A program made the position numbers and the translations under genes. This document shows positions 49,636-62,044 of a DNA stretch of 64,000 nucleotides, one piece after another. The notes under the pieces are model-generated. The model made no database searches and had not been told where the DNA came from. It saw only the letters and a list, made by a program, of their open reading frames with translations. The number at the start of each line of letters is the position of its first letter. Within the stretch, counting starts at the first letter, position 1. This DNA is from Parasphaerochaeta coccoides DSM 17374 (lineage in GTDB: Bacteria; Spirochaetota; Spirochaetia; Sphaerochaetales; Sphaerochaetaceae): assembly GCF_000208385.1 (NCBI RefSeq), contig NC_015436.1:1984001-2048000 (forward strand), written 5' to 3'.

Positions 49636-50067
49636 TTACTTCTCAACCTCCACGCCCATGCTGCGTGCTGTTCCAGCAATGATCTTCTTGGCAGCTTCGA
49701 TATCATTGGCACTCAAGTCAGCCAGCTTTGTCTTGGCGATTTCAGTGAGCTGATCCTGACTCAACTTGCCGACCTTCTGCGTGTGAGGCACGCCGCTGCC
49801 CTTCGCCAGGCCAAGAGCCTTCTTGATAAGTACCGCAGCAGGCGGAGTCTTCAGGATGAATGTAAAGCTCTTGTCCTGATAAATCGTGATGATGACGGGA
49901 AGGATGAGTCCTGCCTCATAGCTTTTGGTCCTGTCGTTGAACTGCTGGACAAACTGCGGGGCGCTAACGCCCTGGGGTCCAAGTGCAGAACCAACGGGAG
50001 GAGCCGGTGTGGCTTTCTGGGCAGGAATCTGCAATTTTATAATTGCAGTCACCTTTTTCTTTGCCAT
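49636..50067 (-). CDS. rplK: Ribosomal protein uL11
   Basis: A 143-residue protein of the GTPase-associated centre: [37 protein letters not shown] and [18 protein letters not shown]. Confidence 0.98.
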   Translation of the reverse strand: MAKKKVTAIIKLQIPAQKATPAPPVGSALGPQGVSAPQFVQQFNDRTKSYEAGLILPVIITIYQDKSFTFILKTPPAAVLIKKALGLAKGSGVPHTQKVGKLSQDQLTEIAKTKLADLSANDIEAAKKIIAGTARSMGVEVEK

Positions 50068-50158
50068 TTTTTTCTCCTTACGCGCCCACCCCGGCCTGAT
50101 GTGGCCTGATTGTTCAGGGTGTCGCGTTGGTCATAACGCCTGTCATACGATCAGGCTC

Positions 50159-50184
50159 CCAAAAATCCCGTCCAATGAACGGGA
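50159..50184 (-). terminator. Attenuator/terminator between nusG and rplK
   Basis: TCCCGT (50184-50179... as revcomp of TCCCGT/ACGGGA) forms a 6-bp stem with a 7-base loop (50166-50171 with 50179-50184), followed on the minus strand by TTTTT. It would reduce read-through from nusG into rplKAJL-rpoBC. Confidence 0.6.
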
Positions 50185-50270
50185 GTGCGAGATAATGTCA
50201 GTGCGAGGACTGTGAAAAAAAACATGGGCGCACAGGAAAATGTGCCCTTCATCCGATGTCGGCGTCGTCC

Positions 50271-50840
50271 TCAACGACCGCCATCGTCCTTCTCCACCTG
50301 GAGGAAACCGACTTCAACCGGAGTGGAGCGTCCGAAGATGCCGACGCTCACGCGCAGGCTATTCTTCTGTGTGTTGATTTCATCAATCGTCCCCGTGAAG
50401 GATTCAAACGGACCTTCGATGATCTTGACGACCTCTCCGACACTGAAAGTCTGCTTAGGCTTGAAAGTCTTTTCGGTTTTCATGTCACCGGTCTTCTGGA
50501 AGATGGACTTCACTTCCTCTGCGGAGAGGGGCTGAGGCTTCATGCTGTCATTGGGCGTGACGAATCCGGTCACTCCCTGAATCCTTTTGATCTGGGAACA
50601 ATAGGTCTTCCAGCTATTCTCAGGCAAATCAAGCTCCACAAGAATGTATCCGGGGAGAAGCTTACGCTTCACCTCACGTTTCTTTCCATCCTTGATGTCC
50701 ATTACGGTTTCCATGGGAACCTTGACATCAGAGCATACGGCAAAGAAATCGGGGTCGGTCTCCATCATCTTGCGGAGGATTCTCTCGATTTTCTGCTCAT
50801 AGCTCGAATATGTATTTACGACGTACCACGCTTTGGACAT
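50271..50840 (-). CDS. nusG: Transcription antitermination factor NusG
   Basis: A 189-residue factor bridging RNA polymerase and the ribosome or Rho. NGN domain begins MSKAWYVVNTYSSYEQKIER; the C-terminal KOW is KQTFSVGEVVKIIEGPFESF. Follows secE. Confidence 0.97.
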   Translation of the reverse strand: MSKAWYVVNTYSSYEQKIERILRKMMETDPDFFAVCSDVKVPMETVMDIKDGKKREVKRKLLPGYILVELDLPENSWKTYCSQIKRIQGVTGFVTPNDSMKPQPLSAEEVKSIFQKTGDMKTEKTFKPKQTFSVGEVVKIIEGPFESFTGTIDEINTQKNSLRVSVGIFGRSTPVEVGFLQVEKDDGGR

Positions 50841-50848
50841 GTATCTTC

Positions 50849-51028
50849 CTAGAAAATAAGGTAGAGACCCTGGAGAAGAAGAAAATCAATCACGCCAAGG
50901 AACAGCGCGGCTGCGACAGTCGCGACGAGCACGACCTTGGTCGATGCCACAACAGTATCACGTCCCGGCCACACGACCTTCTTCATTTCCTGACGAGATT
51001 CCTTGAAATATGCAATCAGTTTCTTCAT
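50849..51028 (-). CDS. secE: Preprotein translocase subunit SecE
   Basis: A 59-residue single-helix subunit: MKKLIAYFKESRQEMKKVVW is the amphipathic helix with the conserved KKVVWP motif, followed by a membrane helix. ATG 51028 has AGGGGG upstream; the frame open to 51049 adds 7 residues. Confidence 0.95.
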   Translation of the reverse strand: MKKLIAYFKESRQEMKKVVWPGRDTVVASTKVVLVATVAAALFLGVIDFLLLQGLYLIF

Positions 51029-51060
51029 GCCAGCCCCCTGGTTTATCATGGAAAGGCCTA

Positions 51061-51134
51061 CAGGCCAGGTAGGATTCGAACCTACAACACTCGGTTTTGG
51101 AGACCGATGCTCTAGCCGTTGGAGCTACTGGCCT
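51061..51134 (-). tRNA. tRNA-Trp (anticodon CCA)
   Basis: Cloverleaf folds from AGGCCAG (acceptor) with D-stem GCTC region, anticodon stem CGGTC/ACCGA around CTCCAAA, and TPsiC arm GGTTCGAATCC. Discriminator G; CCA is not encoded. It lies between secE and rpmG, a usual place. Confidence 0.95.
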
Positions 51135-51160
51135 ATATGCCCTTCCATGCAATGCGAATC

Positions 51161-51337
51161 CTATTTGATCTTTGTTTCCCTGTGCAATGTATGCTTACGG
51201 AGTTTCGGACAAAACTTCATCAGCTCAAGCTTGCCAGGAATATTGCGACGGTTTTTGGTCGTCGTATAGTTTTTTTCTCCACATTCGGTGCACTGGAGAG
51301 CAATTTTCTCAACCGGCCCCTTTTTCTTGTCTGCCAT
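51161..51337 (-). CDS. rpmG: Ribosomal protein bL33
   Basis: A 58-residue protein: [20 protein letters not shown] and [20 protein letters not shown]. It has the first CxxC pair and a third cysteine, but Leu replaces the fourth cysteine of zinc-binding bL33. ATG 51337 has AGGAG 9 bases upstream. tRNA genes flank it. Confidence 0.95.
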   Translation of the reverse strand: MADKKKGPVEKIALQCTECGEKNYTTTKNRRNIPGKLELMKFCPKLRKHTLHRETKIK

Positions 51338-51401
51338 AGCAAAAAACTCCTCCCTGGGAAAATCCAGGTCCTTCACCCGCCAGTCGGCGAGAAAATGAGA
51401 A

Positions 51402-51474
51402 AGCCCTCGAGCGGATTTGAACCGCTGACCCCCACCTTACCATGGTGGTGCTCTGCCAGCTGAGCTACAAGGGC
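51402..51474 (-). tRNA. tRNA-Thr (anticodon GGT)
   Basis: Acceptor GCCCTTG pairs with CGAGGGC (one T-G pair); anticodon stem CCACC/GGTGG encloses ATGGTAA; TPsiC arm GGTTCAAATCC. Discriminator T; CCA not encoded. Confidence 0.95.
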
Positions 51475-51714
51475 AGAAAATTCCACGCCCCTGCACCGGA
51501 AGAAACCTTCCCTTCTCAAGACGCGTAGACGACACCCTACCAAAACGGGGTTCTTTTGTCAATATTGAAGCAGGAGTCATTATAGCTTTAATCCGCATAT
51601 GCGGGAAGTCCCCTTCAACGCTTTTCTTAATCGCTTTTCTTAATTCTTTCCACGTTGCCGTCTTTCCTTCTTAAGAGATTGACCAATCATCGGCTCCAAG
51701 CCACAATAAGAAAC

Positions 51715-52506
51715 ATGAACATGAAAAAAAGTTTGGAAATCATCCGCTCTAAAAAAGCCTTCATCATCGACATGGACGGCGTCCTGTATCATGGGAACAG
51801 ACTCCTCAAAGGAGCCTCGGAATTTGTCAATTGGCTTGTGAAGGAAGAAAAAAAGTTCCTTTTCCTGACCAATTCAAGCGAAAGATCCCCACTTGAACTG
51901 AGCCAGAAGCTGGCACGTCTGGGCATTGCCGTAGGAGCCGACCACTTTTATACCAGTGCCTTGGCGACCGCCTCATTCGTAGCGTCCCAGATACCCGGAG
52001 GCTCCGCCTACGTCATTGGGGAACCCGGCTTAATCAACGCTCTTTACGATGCCGGCTTCACCATGAACAATGTGAACCCGGACTATGTAGTCGTCGGCGA
52101 AGGCCGTGGCTACAGCCTTGAGGCCTTGGATCGGGCAGTCTCCCTGGTCATGGGAGGCGCACGTCTGATTGGCACCAACCCCGACCTCAACGGACCTGCC
52201 GAACAGGGCATAGTTCCCGCCTGCGGCGCACTTGTCTCGCCCATAGAGCTTGCCACCGGGACAAAAGCCTATTTCGTAGGAAAGCCCAATCCCCTGATGA
52301 TGCGCCACGCCCTGAAAAAACTTGAGGCCGAAACGCAGGACACAATCATCATAGGGGACCGGATGGATACGGACATTGTTGCCGGCATGGAATCAGAAAT
52401 TGAGACCGTACTGGTGATGAGCGGCGTCACTCGCCCGGAAGACATAGCAACCTTTGCCTACCGCCCCCGTCATACTCTTGAAGGAGTGTTTGAGATTCCG
52501 GTATGA
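51715..52506 (+). CDS. NagD-like HAD-IIA phosphatase
   Basis: A 263-residue phosphatase of the HAD-IIA class (NagD, p-nitrophenylphosphatase). Motif I DMDGVLYHG, motif II LFLTNSSERSP, motif III GKPNPLMMRHA, motif IV IIGDRMDTDI; the C2-type cap lies between motifs II and III. Start is uncertain between ATG 51715 and ATG 51721 (MKKSLEIIRSKKAF); neither has a strong Shine-Dalgarno, and the open frame begins at 51655. Substrate unknown; nucleotides and sugar phosphates are typical. Confidence 0.85.
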   Translation: MNMKKSLEIIRSKKAFIIDMDGVLYHGNRLLKGASEFVNWLVKEEKKFLFLTNSSERSPLELSQKLARLGIAVGADHFYTSALATASFVASQIPGGSAYVIGEPGLINALYDAGFTMNNVNPDYVVVGEGRGYSLEALDRAVSLVMGGARLIGTNPDLNGPAEQGIVPACGALVSPIELATGTKAYFVGKPNPLMMRHALKKLEAETQDTIIIGDRMDTDIVAGMESEIETVLVMSGVTRPEDIATFAYRPRHTLEGVFEIPV

Positions 52507-52539
52507 AAGGACGGTAAAAACGGTAAAAAGGACAATATG

Positions 52540-52566
52540 GAATCCCGGCACAGAAGGCCGGGATTC
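52540..52566. terminator. Hairpin between NagD-like gene and carB
   Basis: GAATCCCGGC (52540-52549) pairs perfectly with GCCGGGATTC (52557-52566) around a 7-base loop. There is no T-run on either side, but the place between convergent genes fits termination. Confidence 0.6.
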
Positions 52567-52580
52567 GCGTCCATTCACAT

Positions 52581-55500
52581 TCAGGCCAATGGCGCGTCCA
52601 GCTTGCGGATGAACCTGCTTCCTGATTGGAGGTATTCGATTGCCTGCACCGCCGCGCTCGCCGCGCTGGTCGTCGTCGTATAGGGTACACGCTGGCGCAT
52701 GGCAACCATGCGCAGACTCTCTCCGCTTTCCTTGGAACGACTGCCCATCGGCGTGTTAATCATCAGGTCGATGCGCCCTGCCATCAGATGGTCGCTGATG
52801 TTCGGATGACCTTCATGAACCTTCAGCACCGTCTCGCAGAGGATGCCCGCGTCATAAAGGTCGCGTGCCGTCCCACGAGTGGCGGCAAGCTCGAATCCCA
52901 GCTCATGGAGCTTGCGGACAATGGGAATAATCGTAGCGCGATCCCTGCGGTTGACAGAAATACAGACCCTGCCGGACGTAGGCAGGGAGTTGCCCGCGCC
53001 TATCTGACTCTTGGCGAACGCCTCGCCGAAGCTGGTACCCATGCCTATCACTTCTCCGGTAGATTTCATTTCCGGACCTAACTGCGGGTCGATGTCGGCA
53101 AAGCGATCAAAGGAGAACACGGACTCCTTGATTGCCCATCCATACCGGCATGAGCCTTCCCCAACGCCTCCCTTCTTGTCAACGAGACCTTGGGTGACCA
53201 AGTCCTCGCCTTCCCATACCCTCACTGCTACCTCGACAAGATCAACTCCTGAAGCCTTGGAGATGAAGGGAACGGTACGCGAGGCGCGGGGGTTTACCTC
53301 AATTACGTAGAGCTGGCCGTCCTTGACGGCGAACTGGATGTTCATGAAGCCCTTGATGGACAGCGCACACGCCAAATCCAAGGCGGCCTTGCGCATGGCA
53401 TTGAGTACTTCGGGCGTAGACTTGTACGGAGGGAATACAGCAGCGGAATCACCACTGTGGATTCCAGCGGCCTCAATGTGTTGGAGAATGCCGCCGATAT
53501 AGAGGGATGTGCCGTCGCTCACCGCGTCAAGGTCGTATTCAAACGCATCCTCCAGGAACTTGTCCACCAAAAGAGGAGAAGCTGATGATACGTTCACCCC
53601 GCCATCAAGGAAGCCCCGGACAGCATCATCGTCAAAGGCAATGAACATATTGCGCCCTCCCAAGACATGGGAAGGACGGAGCAACACAGGATAGCCCACT
53701 TCGTTGGCGTGGGTCATGACCTCTGACGGAGAATAAGCCGTGCGGTTCTCACTCTGATGGAGACCCAGCTTCCTGATCAAGGCAGCAAACTTTCCCCTGT
53801 CATCGGCTATGCTCACGTCCGCGGGAGACGTGCCGACGACCTTAACGCCATGGGCGACCAGCGTGTCCATCATGTTCAGGGGGGTCTGTCCCCCCAACTG
53901 GAGTACTACCGTGCGTGTCTTTTCCAGCTCAAGCACCCTCAGCACATGTTCAGGAGTCAGCGGTTCCACATAGAGCCTGTCTGAAATGTTGAAGTCGGTG
54001 GACACTGTTTCAGGATTGCTGTTAATCATGATTGTCCGATGTCCCAGCTTCCGCAACGCAAGGGAACTCATTGTGCAACAGGTGTCGAACTCAAGTCCTT
54101 GACCTATGCGGTTAGGGCCGCTGGCTATGATGGCCATGGCATCCTCTCCCAACGCGCTGCCTTCATCCTGTTCGCCATAGGTGGTGTAGCAGTACGGCGT
54201 GGAGGCGGCAATCTCCCCGGCACAGGTATCGACATAGTGGCGCACGGCAACAATGCCTTGTTTTTTTCGCGCGACACTGATTTCATCAGCTTCCACCCCA
54301 CAAAGGCTGGCAATCCTTTCATCGGCAATGCCATCGCGTTTTGCTTCCATCAGCAGGGAGCGTTGCTCAGAATCGACTATCGTCCTTCCCGCACAAACAA
54401 GCTGTTGCTCTCGGTCGGCAAGCCGTACAAGCTGGTAGAGAAACCATGAGTCATAGCCGGTGACAGCGGAAACCTCGGCAATGCCGGACTCCCCGGTACG
54501 GCGCAGTACGGAATACGCGGCCAGGAAACGGTAAGGATGGGCGCAGTGGAGGATTGTATCCACATCATCAGCGGAGAAGCCTTGGACATCCTCCAAGGGC
54601 AGTATGCCGCCAAGACCGCGTTCTATGGCGCGGAAAGCTTTGTTCATCGCCTCCAAAAGGGTACGCCCCATGGCCAACGCTTCTCCTACACTTTTCATCT
54701 GGGTTCCCAGAGCATTGTCCGGCATAGGGAACTTTTCCAGCTCAAAGCGCGGTATCTTCACTGAAACATAATCAAGCGCAGGCTCAAAGCAAGAGCGGGT
54801 CATCCCGGTGATTTCGTTGAGGACTTCGTCGAGGGTGAAACCGATGGCAAGTTTGGCGGAGCATCGGGCTATGGGGAAACCTGTAGCTTTGCTGGCAAGG
54901 GCGGAGGAACGGGAAACACGGGGGTTCATCTCTATCACGACCATGCGGCCTGTACCAGGTTGGACGGCGAACTGGACATTGGATCCTCCGCAGTCCACAC
55001 CAATCGCCCGCAGAATATCAATGGAAGCTGTGCGCATCTTCTGGTATGCCTGGTCGCTCAATGTCTGTATTGGAGCCACAGTTATGCTGTCTCCAGTATG
55101 GACACCCATGGGATCAACGTTCTCAATGGAGCAGACGATGATGGCGTTGTCGTTCTTGTCACGCATCACCTCAAGTTCAAACTCCTTCCAGCCCAACAAG
55201 GACTCCTCGACCAAGACTTCACCTACCGGACTTGCTTCAAGGGCATGTTTCATGGCGGGATGAAATTCTTCCTCGGAACGGATTATGCCACCGCCCATCC
55301 CTCCCAGGGTGAAGCTGGGACGGAGTATCAGAGGAAGACCGACAATCTTCTTGAAGGCTTCGGCTTCCGCAACGCTTTTCACGGTGACTGAACGGGCGGA
55401 CTCCAATCCCAGGGACGTGATGATTTCCTTGAAAAGCCTCCGATCCTCGGCAAGTTCAATGGAATTGATGCCTGCGCCAATCACCTGTACGCCATACGTA

Positions 55501-55826
55501 TCAAGGATTCCTTTCTTGTGAAGCTCGATAGTCAGGTTCAGGCCAGTCTGTCCCCCCATGGTGGTCAGGATGGCATCAGGACGCTCGCGGGCAATGATAT
55601 CAGTCACGTAAGGAACGGTGAGGGGTTCCAGGTAGATGGCGTCTGCGATGCCCGGCGTGGTCATGACGGTGGCCGGATTGGGATTGACCAGGACAACCTC
55701 GTAGCCTTCTTCCCGCAGGGCCTGCACAGCTTGGGTTCCGCTGTAGTCGAATTCGCACGCCTGGCCGATGACGATGGGACCACTGCCGATTACCAGTATC
55801 TTATGGATGTCAGTTCGTGCCGGCAT
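52581..55826 (-). CDS. carB: Carbamoyl phosphate synthase large subunit
   Basis: A 1081-residue subunit making carbamoyl phosphate from ammonia, bicarbonate and two ATP, for arginine and pyrimidine synthesis. Two tandem ATP-grasp halves: the first begins [20 protein letters not shown] with the second half starting [17 protein letters not shown]; both carry NVQFAV or NIQFAV and [16 protein letters not shown]-terminal MGS-like regulatory domain (from about 940) follows. ATG 55826 overlaps the carA end by 17 bases, with AAGGGGGA upstream. Confidence 0.97.
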   Translation of the reverse strand: MPARTDIHKILVIGSGPIVIGQACEFDYSGTQAVQALREEGYEVVLVNPNPATVMTTPGIADAIYLEPLTVPYVTDIIARERPDAILTTMGGQTGLNLTIELHKKGILDTYGVQVIGAGINSIELAEDRRLFKEIITSLGLESARSVTVKSVAEAEAFKKIVGLPLILRPSFTLGGMGGGIIRSEEEFHPAMKHALEASPVGEVLVEESLLGWKEFELEVMRDKNDNAIIVCSIENVDPMGVHTGDSITVAPIQTLSDQAYQKMRTASIDILRAIGVDCGGSNVQFAVQPGTGRMVVIEMNPRVSRSSALASKATGFPIARCSAKLAIGFTLDEVLNEITGMTRSCFEPALDYVSVKIPRFELEKFPMPDNALGTQMKSVGEALAMGRTLLEAMNKAFRAIERGLGGILPLEDVQGFSADDVDTILHCAHPYRFLAAYSVLRRTGESGIAEVSAVTGYDSWFLYQLVRLADREQQLVCAGRTIVDSEQRSLLMEAKRDGIADERIASLCGVEADEISVARKKQGIVAVRHYVDTCAGEIAASTPYCYTTYGEQDEGSALGEDAMAIIASGPNRIGQGLEFDTCCTMSSLALRKLGHRTIMINSNPETVSTDFNISDRLYVEPLTPEHVLRVLELEKTRTVVLQLGGQTPLNMMDTLVAHGVKVVGTSPADVSIADDRGKFAALIRKLGLHQSENRTAYSPSEVMTHANEVGYPVLLRPSHVLGGRNMFIAFDDDAVRGFLDGGVNVSSASPLLVDKFLEDAFEYDLDAVSDGTSLYIGGILQHIEAAGIHSGDSAAVFPPYKSTPEVLNAMRKAALDLACALSIKGFMNIQFAVKDGQLYVIEVNPRASRTVPFISKASGVDLVEVAVRVWEGEDLVTQGLVDKKGGVGEGSCRYGWAIKESVFSFDRFADIDPQLGPEMKSTGEVIGMGTSFGEAFAKSQIGAGNSLPTSGRVCISVNRRDRATIIPIVRKLHELGFELAATRGTARDLYDAGILCETVLKVHEGHPNISDHLMAGRIDLMINTPMGSRSKESGESLRMVAMRQRVPYTTTTSAASAAVQAIEYLQSGSRFIRKLDAPLA

Positions 55827-57030
55827 GGTGTATTCCCCCTTTTCCAGATGTGTCCTGGCGTGTGCCGTGGCTTATGCCTTGCCGTGTCTTCCATGCATGG
55901 GCGAAAGCAATGAAATCATCAAACAGACGGCGGGCATCCCATGGCCCCGGAGATGCTTCAGGATGGAACTGTACGCTGATTACGCCCTTTTGTTCATCCT
56001 TCAGTCCTTCGACCGTACCGTCATTGGCGTTCACATACGTGATGACCGTTGATTCCGGCAGGCTTTCCGCGTCAACTTGGTAGCCATGATTCTGGCAGGT
56101 GACCATGACTCGTCCGCTTTCCGTCTCGCGCACCGGCTGGTTGCCGCCATGATGTCCGAATTTCATCTTGCTGGTAGTGCCTCCCAGAGCTTTGCCAATG
56201 AGCTGGTGACCAAGGCAGATGCCAAGCACGGGAATCTTTCCCATCAGGGAACGGACAATATCAGTCTCATGGATCAGGACAGCGGGATCCCCCGGCCCGT
56301 TGGACAGGAATATGGCGTCATAGGATGGTTCAGCATGAAGCAGTTCCTTTGCGCTGGTTCGGGGTGGAACAATGTCCACCGTGACGCCACGGGACAGGAG
56401 CTGGTTCTGGATGGACTGCTTTTCGCCGTAGTCTACCAAGGCGAAACGCATGCCGCCGCTCTGGGCTGGGGCATGCGTGCTGGTGGTCTTTGCCCCGACC
56501 GCCCCGACAAAATCACGCGCCTCCATGGGAGGAACGGCGGCAAGCCATGCAAGAACCGTACTGAACGCCTGTGGGTCGGCATCGTCCAGACGGACAAGGA
56601 CGCCATACATGGCGCCTTTCTCCCTGATATGGAGCGTCAGGGCACGGGTATCCACGCTGGTCAGGACGGAAAGCCTCCAGTCCTCCAGAACTTTCTCCAC
56701 GCTGAGACGACCTTCGGGAACCGGTCCCGTATAGAGATCTCTGACAATCAGGGCACGGCAGGGTGGCGGGATGCAGACTGTTTCATTCCAGTCAGGAGAG
56801 CTGCCGTAGTTGCCGATATGGGGGCATGTCATGACGATAATCTGTCCAGCATAGGACGCATCGGTCAGGATTTCGTGGTATGCTCCCATGGTGGTGTTGA
56901 AAACTACTTCCCCACAAGGAGCCTGTTCTGGTGATAAGTCGGCAAGGTCGGAGGCCGTGGGTATGGCAAAGCCCTTCCCTGTACCCTCGAAACGAGTGCC
57001 GTCGGCAAGAATAAGGAAAGTCTTTTCCAC
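55810..57030 (-). CDS. carA: Carbamoyl phosphate synthase small (glutaminase) subunit
   Basis: A 406-residue glutamine amidotransferase feeding ammonia to CarB. N-terminal CPSase domain ([18 protein letters not shown]), class I glutaminase with the catalytic cysteine in [14 protein letters not shown] and the His-Glu pair in [15 protein letters not shown] 57030 is preferred over GTG 57036 because AGG lies about 5 bases before it and the N-terminus then matches the family; the choice is not certain. Heads the carAB operon. Confidence 0.95.
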   Translation of the reverse strand: MEKTFLILADGTRFEGTGKGFAIPTASDLADLSPEQAPCGEVVFNTTMGAYHEILTDASYAGQIIVMTCPHIGNYGSSPDWNETVCIPPPCRALIVRDLYTGPVPEGRLSVEKVLEDWRLSVLTSVDTRALTLHIREKGAMYGVLVRLDDADPQAFSTVLAWLAAVPPMEARDFVGAVGAKTTSTHAPAQSGGMRFALVDYGEKQSIQNQLLSRGVTVDIVPPRTSAKELLHAEPSYDAIFLSNGPGDPAVLIHETDIVRSLMGKIPVLGICLGHQLIGKALGGTTSKMKFGHHGGNQPVRETESGRVMVTCQNHGYQVDAESLPESTVITYVNANDGTVEGLKDEQKGVISVQFHPEASPGPWDARRLFDDFIAFAHAWKTRQGISHGTRQDTSGKGGIHHAGTN

Positions 57031-57116
57031 GTTCACCTACCTTTGGAAAGGGCCGCGCACACGTTGCACTGGTATAGAACTGCATGCTCCTGCATGAATT
57101 AGCCCAAATTGAAGGA

Positions 57117-57146
57117 ATGATATCAGACGTACGCATATTTATGCAA
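57117..57146 (-). promoter_or_regulatory. carAB promoter with palindromic operator candidate
   Basis: TTGCAT (57146-57141), 18-base spacer, TATCAT (57122-57117). The palindrome GCATA-TT-TATGC (57133-57144) overlaps the -35. It could bind an arginine or pyrimidine repressor; the identity is unknown. Confidence 0.5.
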
Positions 57147-59947
<2,801 letters not shown>

Positions 59948-59964
59948 CCGGAACATGATGAGAT

Positions 59965-60005
59965 ACCGGCGTACACGCCAACCAACAGGTTGTTCCGCCA
60001 CGCCG
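59965..60005. terminator. Hairpin between RCC1 lipoprotein and heparinase genes
   Basis: CCGGCGT (59965-59971) pairs with ACGCCGG (59999-60005); inside is a second stem AACC/GGTT (59979-59982 with 59987-59990). No T-run. Located between convergent genes. Confidence 0.45.
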
Positions 60006-60011
60006 GTTCCA

Positions 60012-62021
60012 TCAGTACGCCAGAACGGTTCCTGTCTCGGTTTCTCCTGCGCTGTTGTCGAACACCACGGTCGAACCGAAACCTGTGCATCCATTGGCAA
60101 GGAACGTATCCGTAGGACTGGCGAACTCCTCATGAGCAATTACAATTGTGTACGATCTATCATCCTTTTCCACCACCCAACCACCTATGGTGTCGGCGGA
60201 AAAAGTCAATCCTTTGAAGTTTGAAGTCACCGGCACTTCCCGTATCGTTCCCGGAGAACCACCCCGAATGCTTGTGGAGGGGGAGACAAAAACGACATGA
60301 ACCATGCAGGAGAACCCATCTGCCCATGAGGTACGGACAAGCGTCCGGGTGTCCTCCAGCTGATTGTAATGCCGGGACATGCGACTTGGATGTATGGAGG
60401 TCGAGAAACCCTCTCCGGGGAATACGATGCGCACATCATTCCTATTGCTGGAGAAACGATATTCAGAACCGCTCCCTTCAACCTTCCCGCCACTGCCAAA
60501 ATGCAGGAAAGTCTTGTATGAATGGGAACCACAGGCATATGCCTCATCACAGACGAACAGGATATCAGGACGGATGAAGATGATGCGCCGGTTGACGAAT
60601 ACCCCCTGGCCACAGTATCCGCTCTGCCCTCCTTCGGCATATGCCATGCCGTTCCTGTCCGCGTACCGGACGTTGACCGCCCTGCTGAGGTTCCGGCATT
60701 CCCAGCTGTCAATTCCCGTGTAAAGCGATTTCCCGTCCACGATGAATGTATTATGCGCGGACGAATCCTTAAATTCAAAACGCTCCGGCTTGTTCACATA
60801 GGTATAACGTCCCGGATCGACAAGGATATCCTCCCCATGGGAAAAAAGATCGTAATGCATCTTGTCCGCATGACCATGCCCTGCCCCCAAGGTTCCGCAA
60901 TGGAAACGCACGTAGGTCTCGTCATCATTCCATCCGCTACGGAAGGTGATGTTCCCGCTGTCCGTGAAATGGTGGCTCGTCTCTTGCGGCAACCTTGCCT
61001 CAAGACGGTCATACGCCTCAATGCCAGGCACGCCGAAATCCCAGGCACTCTCATAATCAAGGACAGGATAGCCACCACTCTTGAGGATTCCATCAGAAAA
61101 AATCAGCGCGGCACGGCTGATAATGTCCCGCATGTCAATATCATCACTGTCACCCATCATTGGCTCATAGCCGTTGGGTTTGCGCATCCAGAAATCAGCC
61201 ATGGACATTGCCTTGGTTCTTTGTACGAAACCATCAGGCAGACATACAGCCCCCATCCGTGCCAATGACACAACATCAAGGAAGCCGCGCAGGACTTCAT
61301 TATGGTACATGGGACTCTGTTCCCAGTGCATTCCGTCCGGATAGACCTGGATACGGCTTTCGGCCTCCAGGCGACGGATGGCAACGTCACGATATTCCTT
61401 TGTACGCGGCAAGGGAGGAAGAAGCGTCCCGGCCATGAAAAGCCCATGGTTTGCCAGCACTCCCCAGTTGCTCATCAGGTTGTAGCTGTTCCAGATACCC
61501 ATGATGTACTCCGCATGGTCGGTCACTCCAGCAACAAATGTCCGCAGAACAACATTGTCCAGCAAAGGACTGTCCCGGAAATAACGGATGGTCTTGAGCC
61601 AGTTTTCCATGCGTATGCCCGCCTCAATGGTACGCCATGCCGGAGCTGCCTGTGGATCATCACGCTTCACGGTCGCAAGCCAATGGAGCATCTGGGAAAT
61701 AAAAACGCGGGTATATTTCTCATCTCCTGTCAAGACATATGCCTGTCCCAGGCAAATCCAGAACCGCATCCGATTGAAAGCAAATATCCATTCCGGATCA
61801 TCACCAGGCTGATGAAGCCAGTCTATCTCGTCGGTGAAGACAACAGGATGGACTGTCTGTTCCATGTCCCACCTCAAATCAAAGACGAACGTACCGGAAG
61901 CGACCTCATCGGCCACCCTGATCACATGGCGGCATTCATCCTCATGATGGGCGCGGACAAAAGGAACGACAGATGCAAAGTCGGTGCTGAAATACGGAAG
62001 GGAAAAGAACTCTTTCTTCAT
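60012..62021 (-). CDS. Heparinase II/III-family polysaccharide lyase
   Basis: A 669-residue lyase of the heparinase II/III superfamily. An alpha/alpha-toroid N-domain (about 1-330: WEFAFN-like WIFAFNRMRFWICLGQAY, ETSHHFTDSGN boundary) is followed by the beta-sandwich domain with GAGHGHADKMHYDLFSHGED and ILVDPGRYTYV, the catalytic region of the family. No signal peptide is visible, so it may act in the cytoplasm on imported oligosaccharides. ATG 62021 is used because AGGAGG lies 5 bases before it; the open frame extends to 62138. It is cotranscribed with the GH88 gene. Substrate (heparin, heparan, alginate or another uronate) is not readable. Confidence 0.82.
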   Translation of the reverse strand: MKKEFFSLPYFSTDFASVVPFVRAHHEDECRHVIRVADEVASGTFVFDLRWDMEQTVHPVVFTDEIDWLHQPGDDPEWIFAFNRMRFWICLGQAYVLTGDEKYTRVFISQMLHWLATVKRDDPQAAPAWRTIEAGIRMENWLKTIRYFRDSPLLDNVVLRTFVAGVTDHAEYIMGIWNSYNLMSNWGVLANHGLFMAGTLLPPLPRTKEYRDVAIRRLEAESRIQVYPDGMHWEQSPMYHNEVLRGFLDVVSLARMGAVCLPDGFVQRTKAMSMADFWMRKPNGYEPMMGDSDDIDMRDIISRAALIFSDGILKSGGYPVLDYESAWDFGVPGIEAYDRLEARLPQETSHHFTDSGNITFRSGWNDDETYVRFHCGTLGAGHGHADKMHYDLFSHGEDILVDPGRYTYVNKPERFEFKDSSAHNTFIVDGKSLYTGIDSWECRNLSRAVNVRYADRNGMAYAEGGQSGYCGQGVFVNRRIIFIRPDILFVCDEAYACGSHSYKTFLHFGSGGKVEGSGSEYRFSSNRNDVRIVFPGEGFSTSIHPSRMSRHYNQLEDTRTLVRTSWADGFSCMVHVVFVSPSTSIRGGSPGTIREVPVTSNFKGLTFSADTIGGWVVEKDDRSYTIVIAHEEFASPTDTFLANGCTGFGSTVVFDNSAGETETGTVLAY

Positions 62022-62044
62022 CATGGCCTCCTGGTCATGGATTC

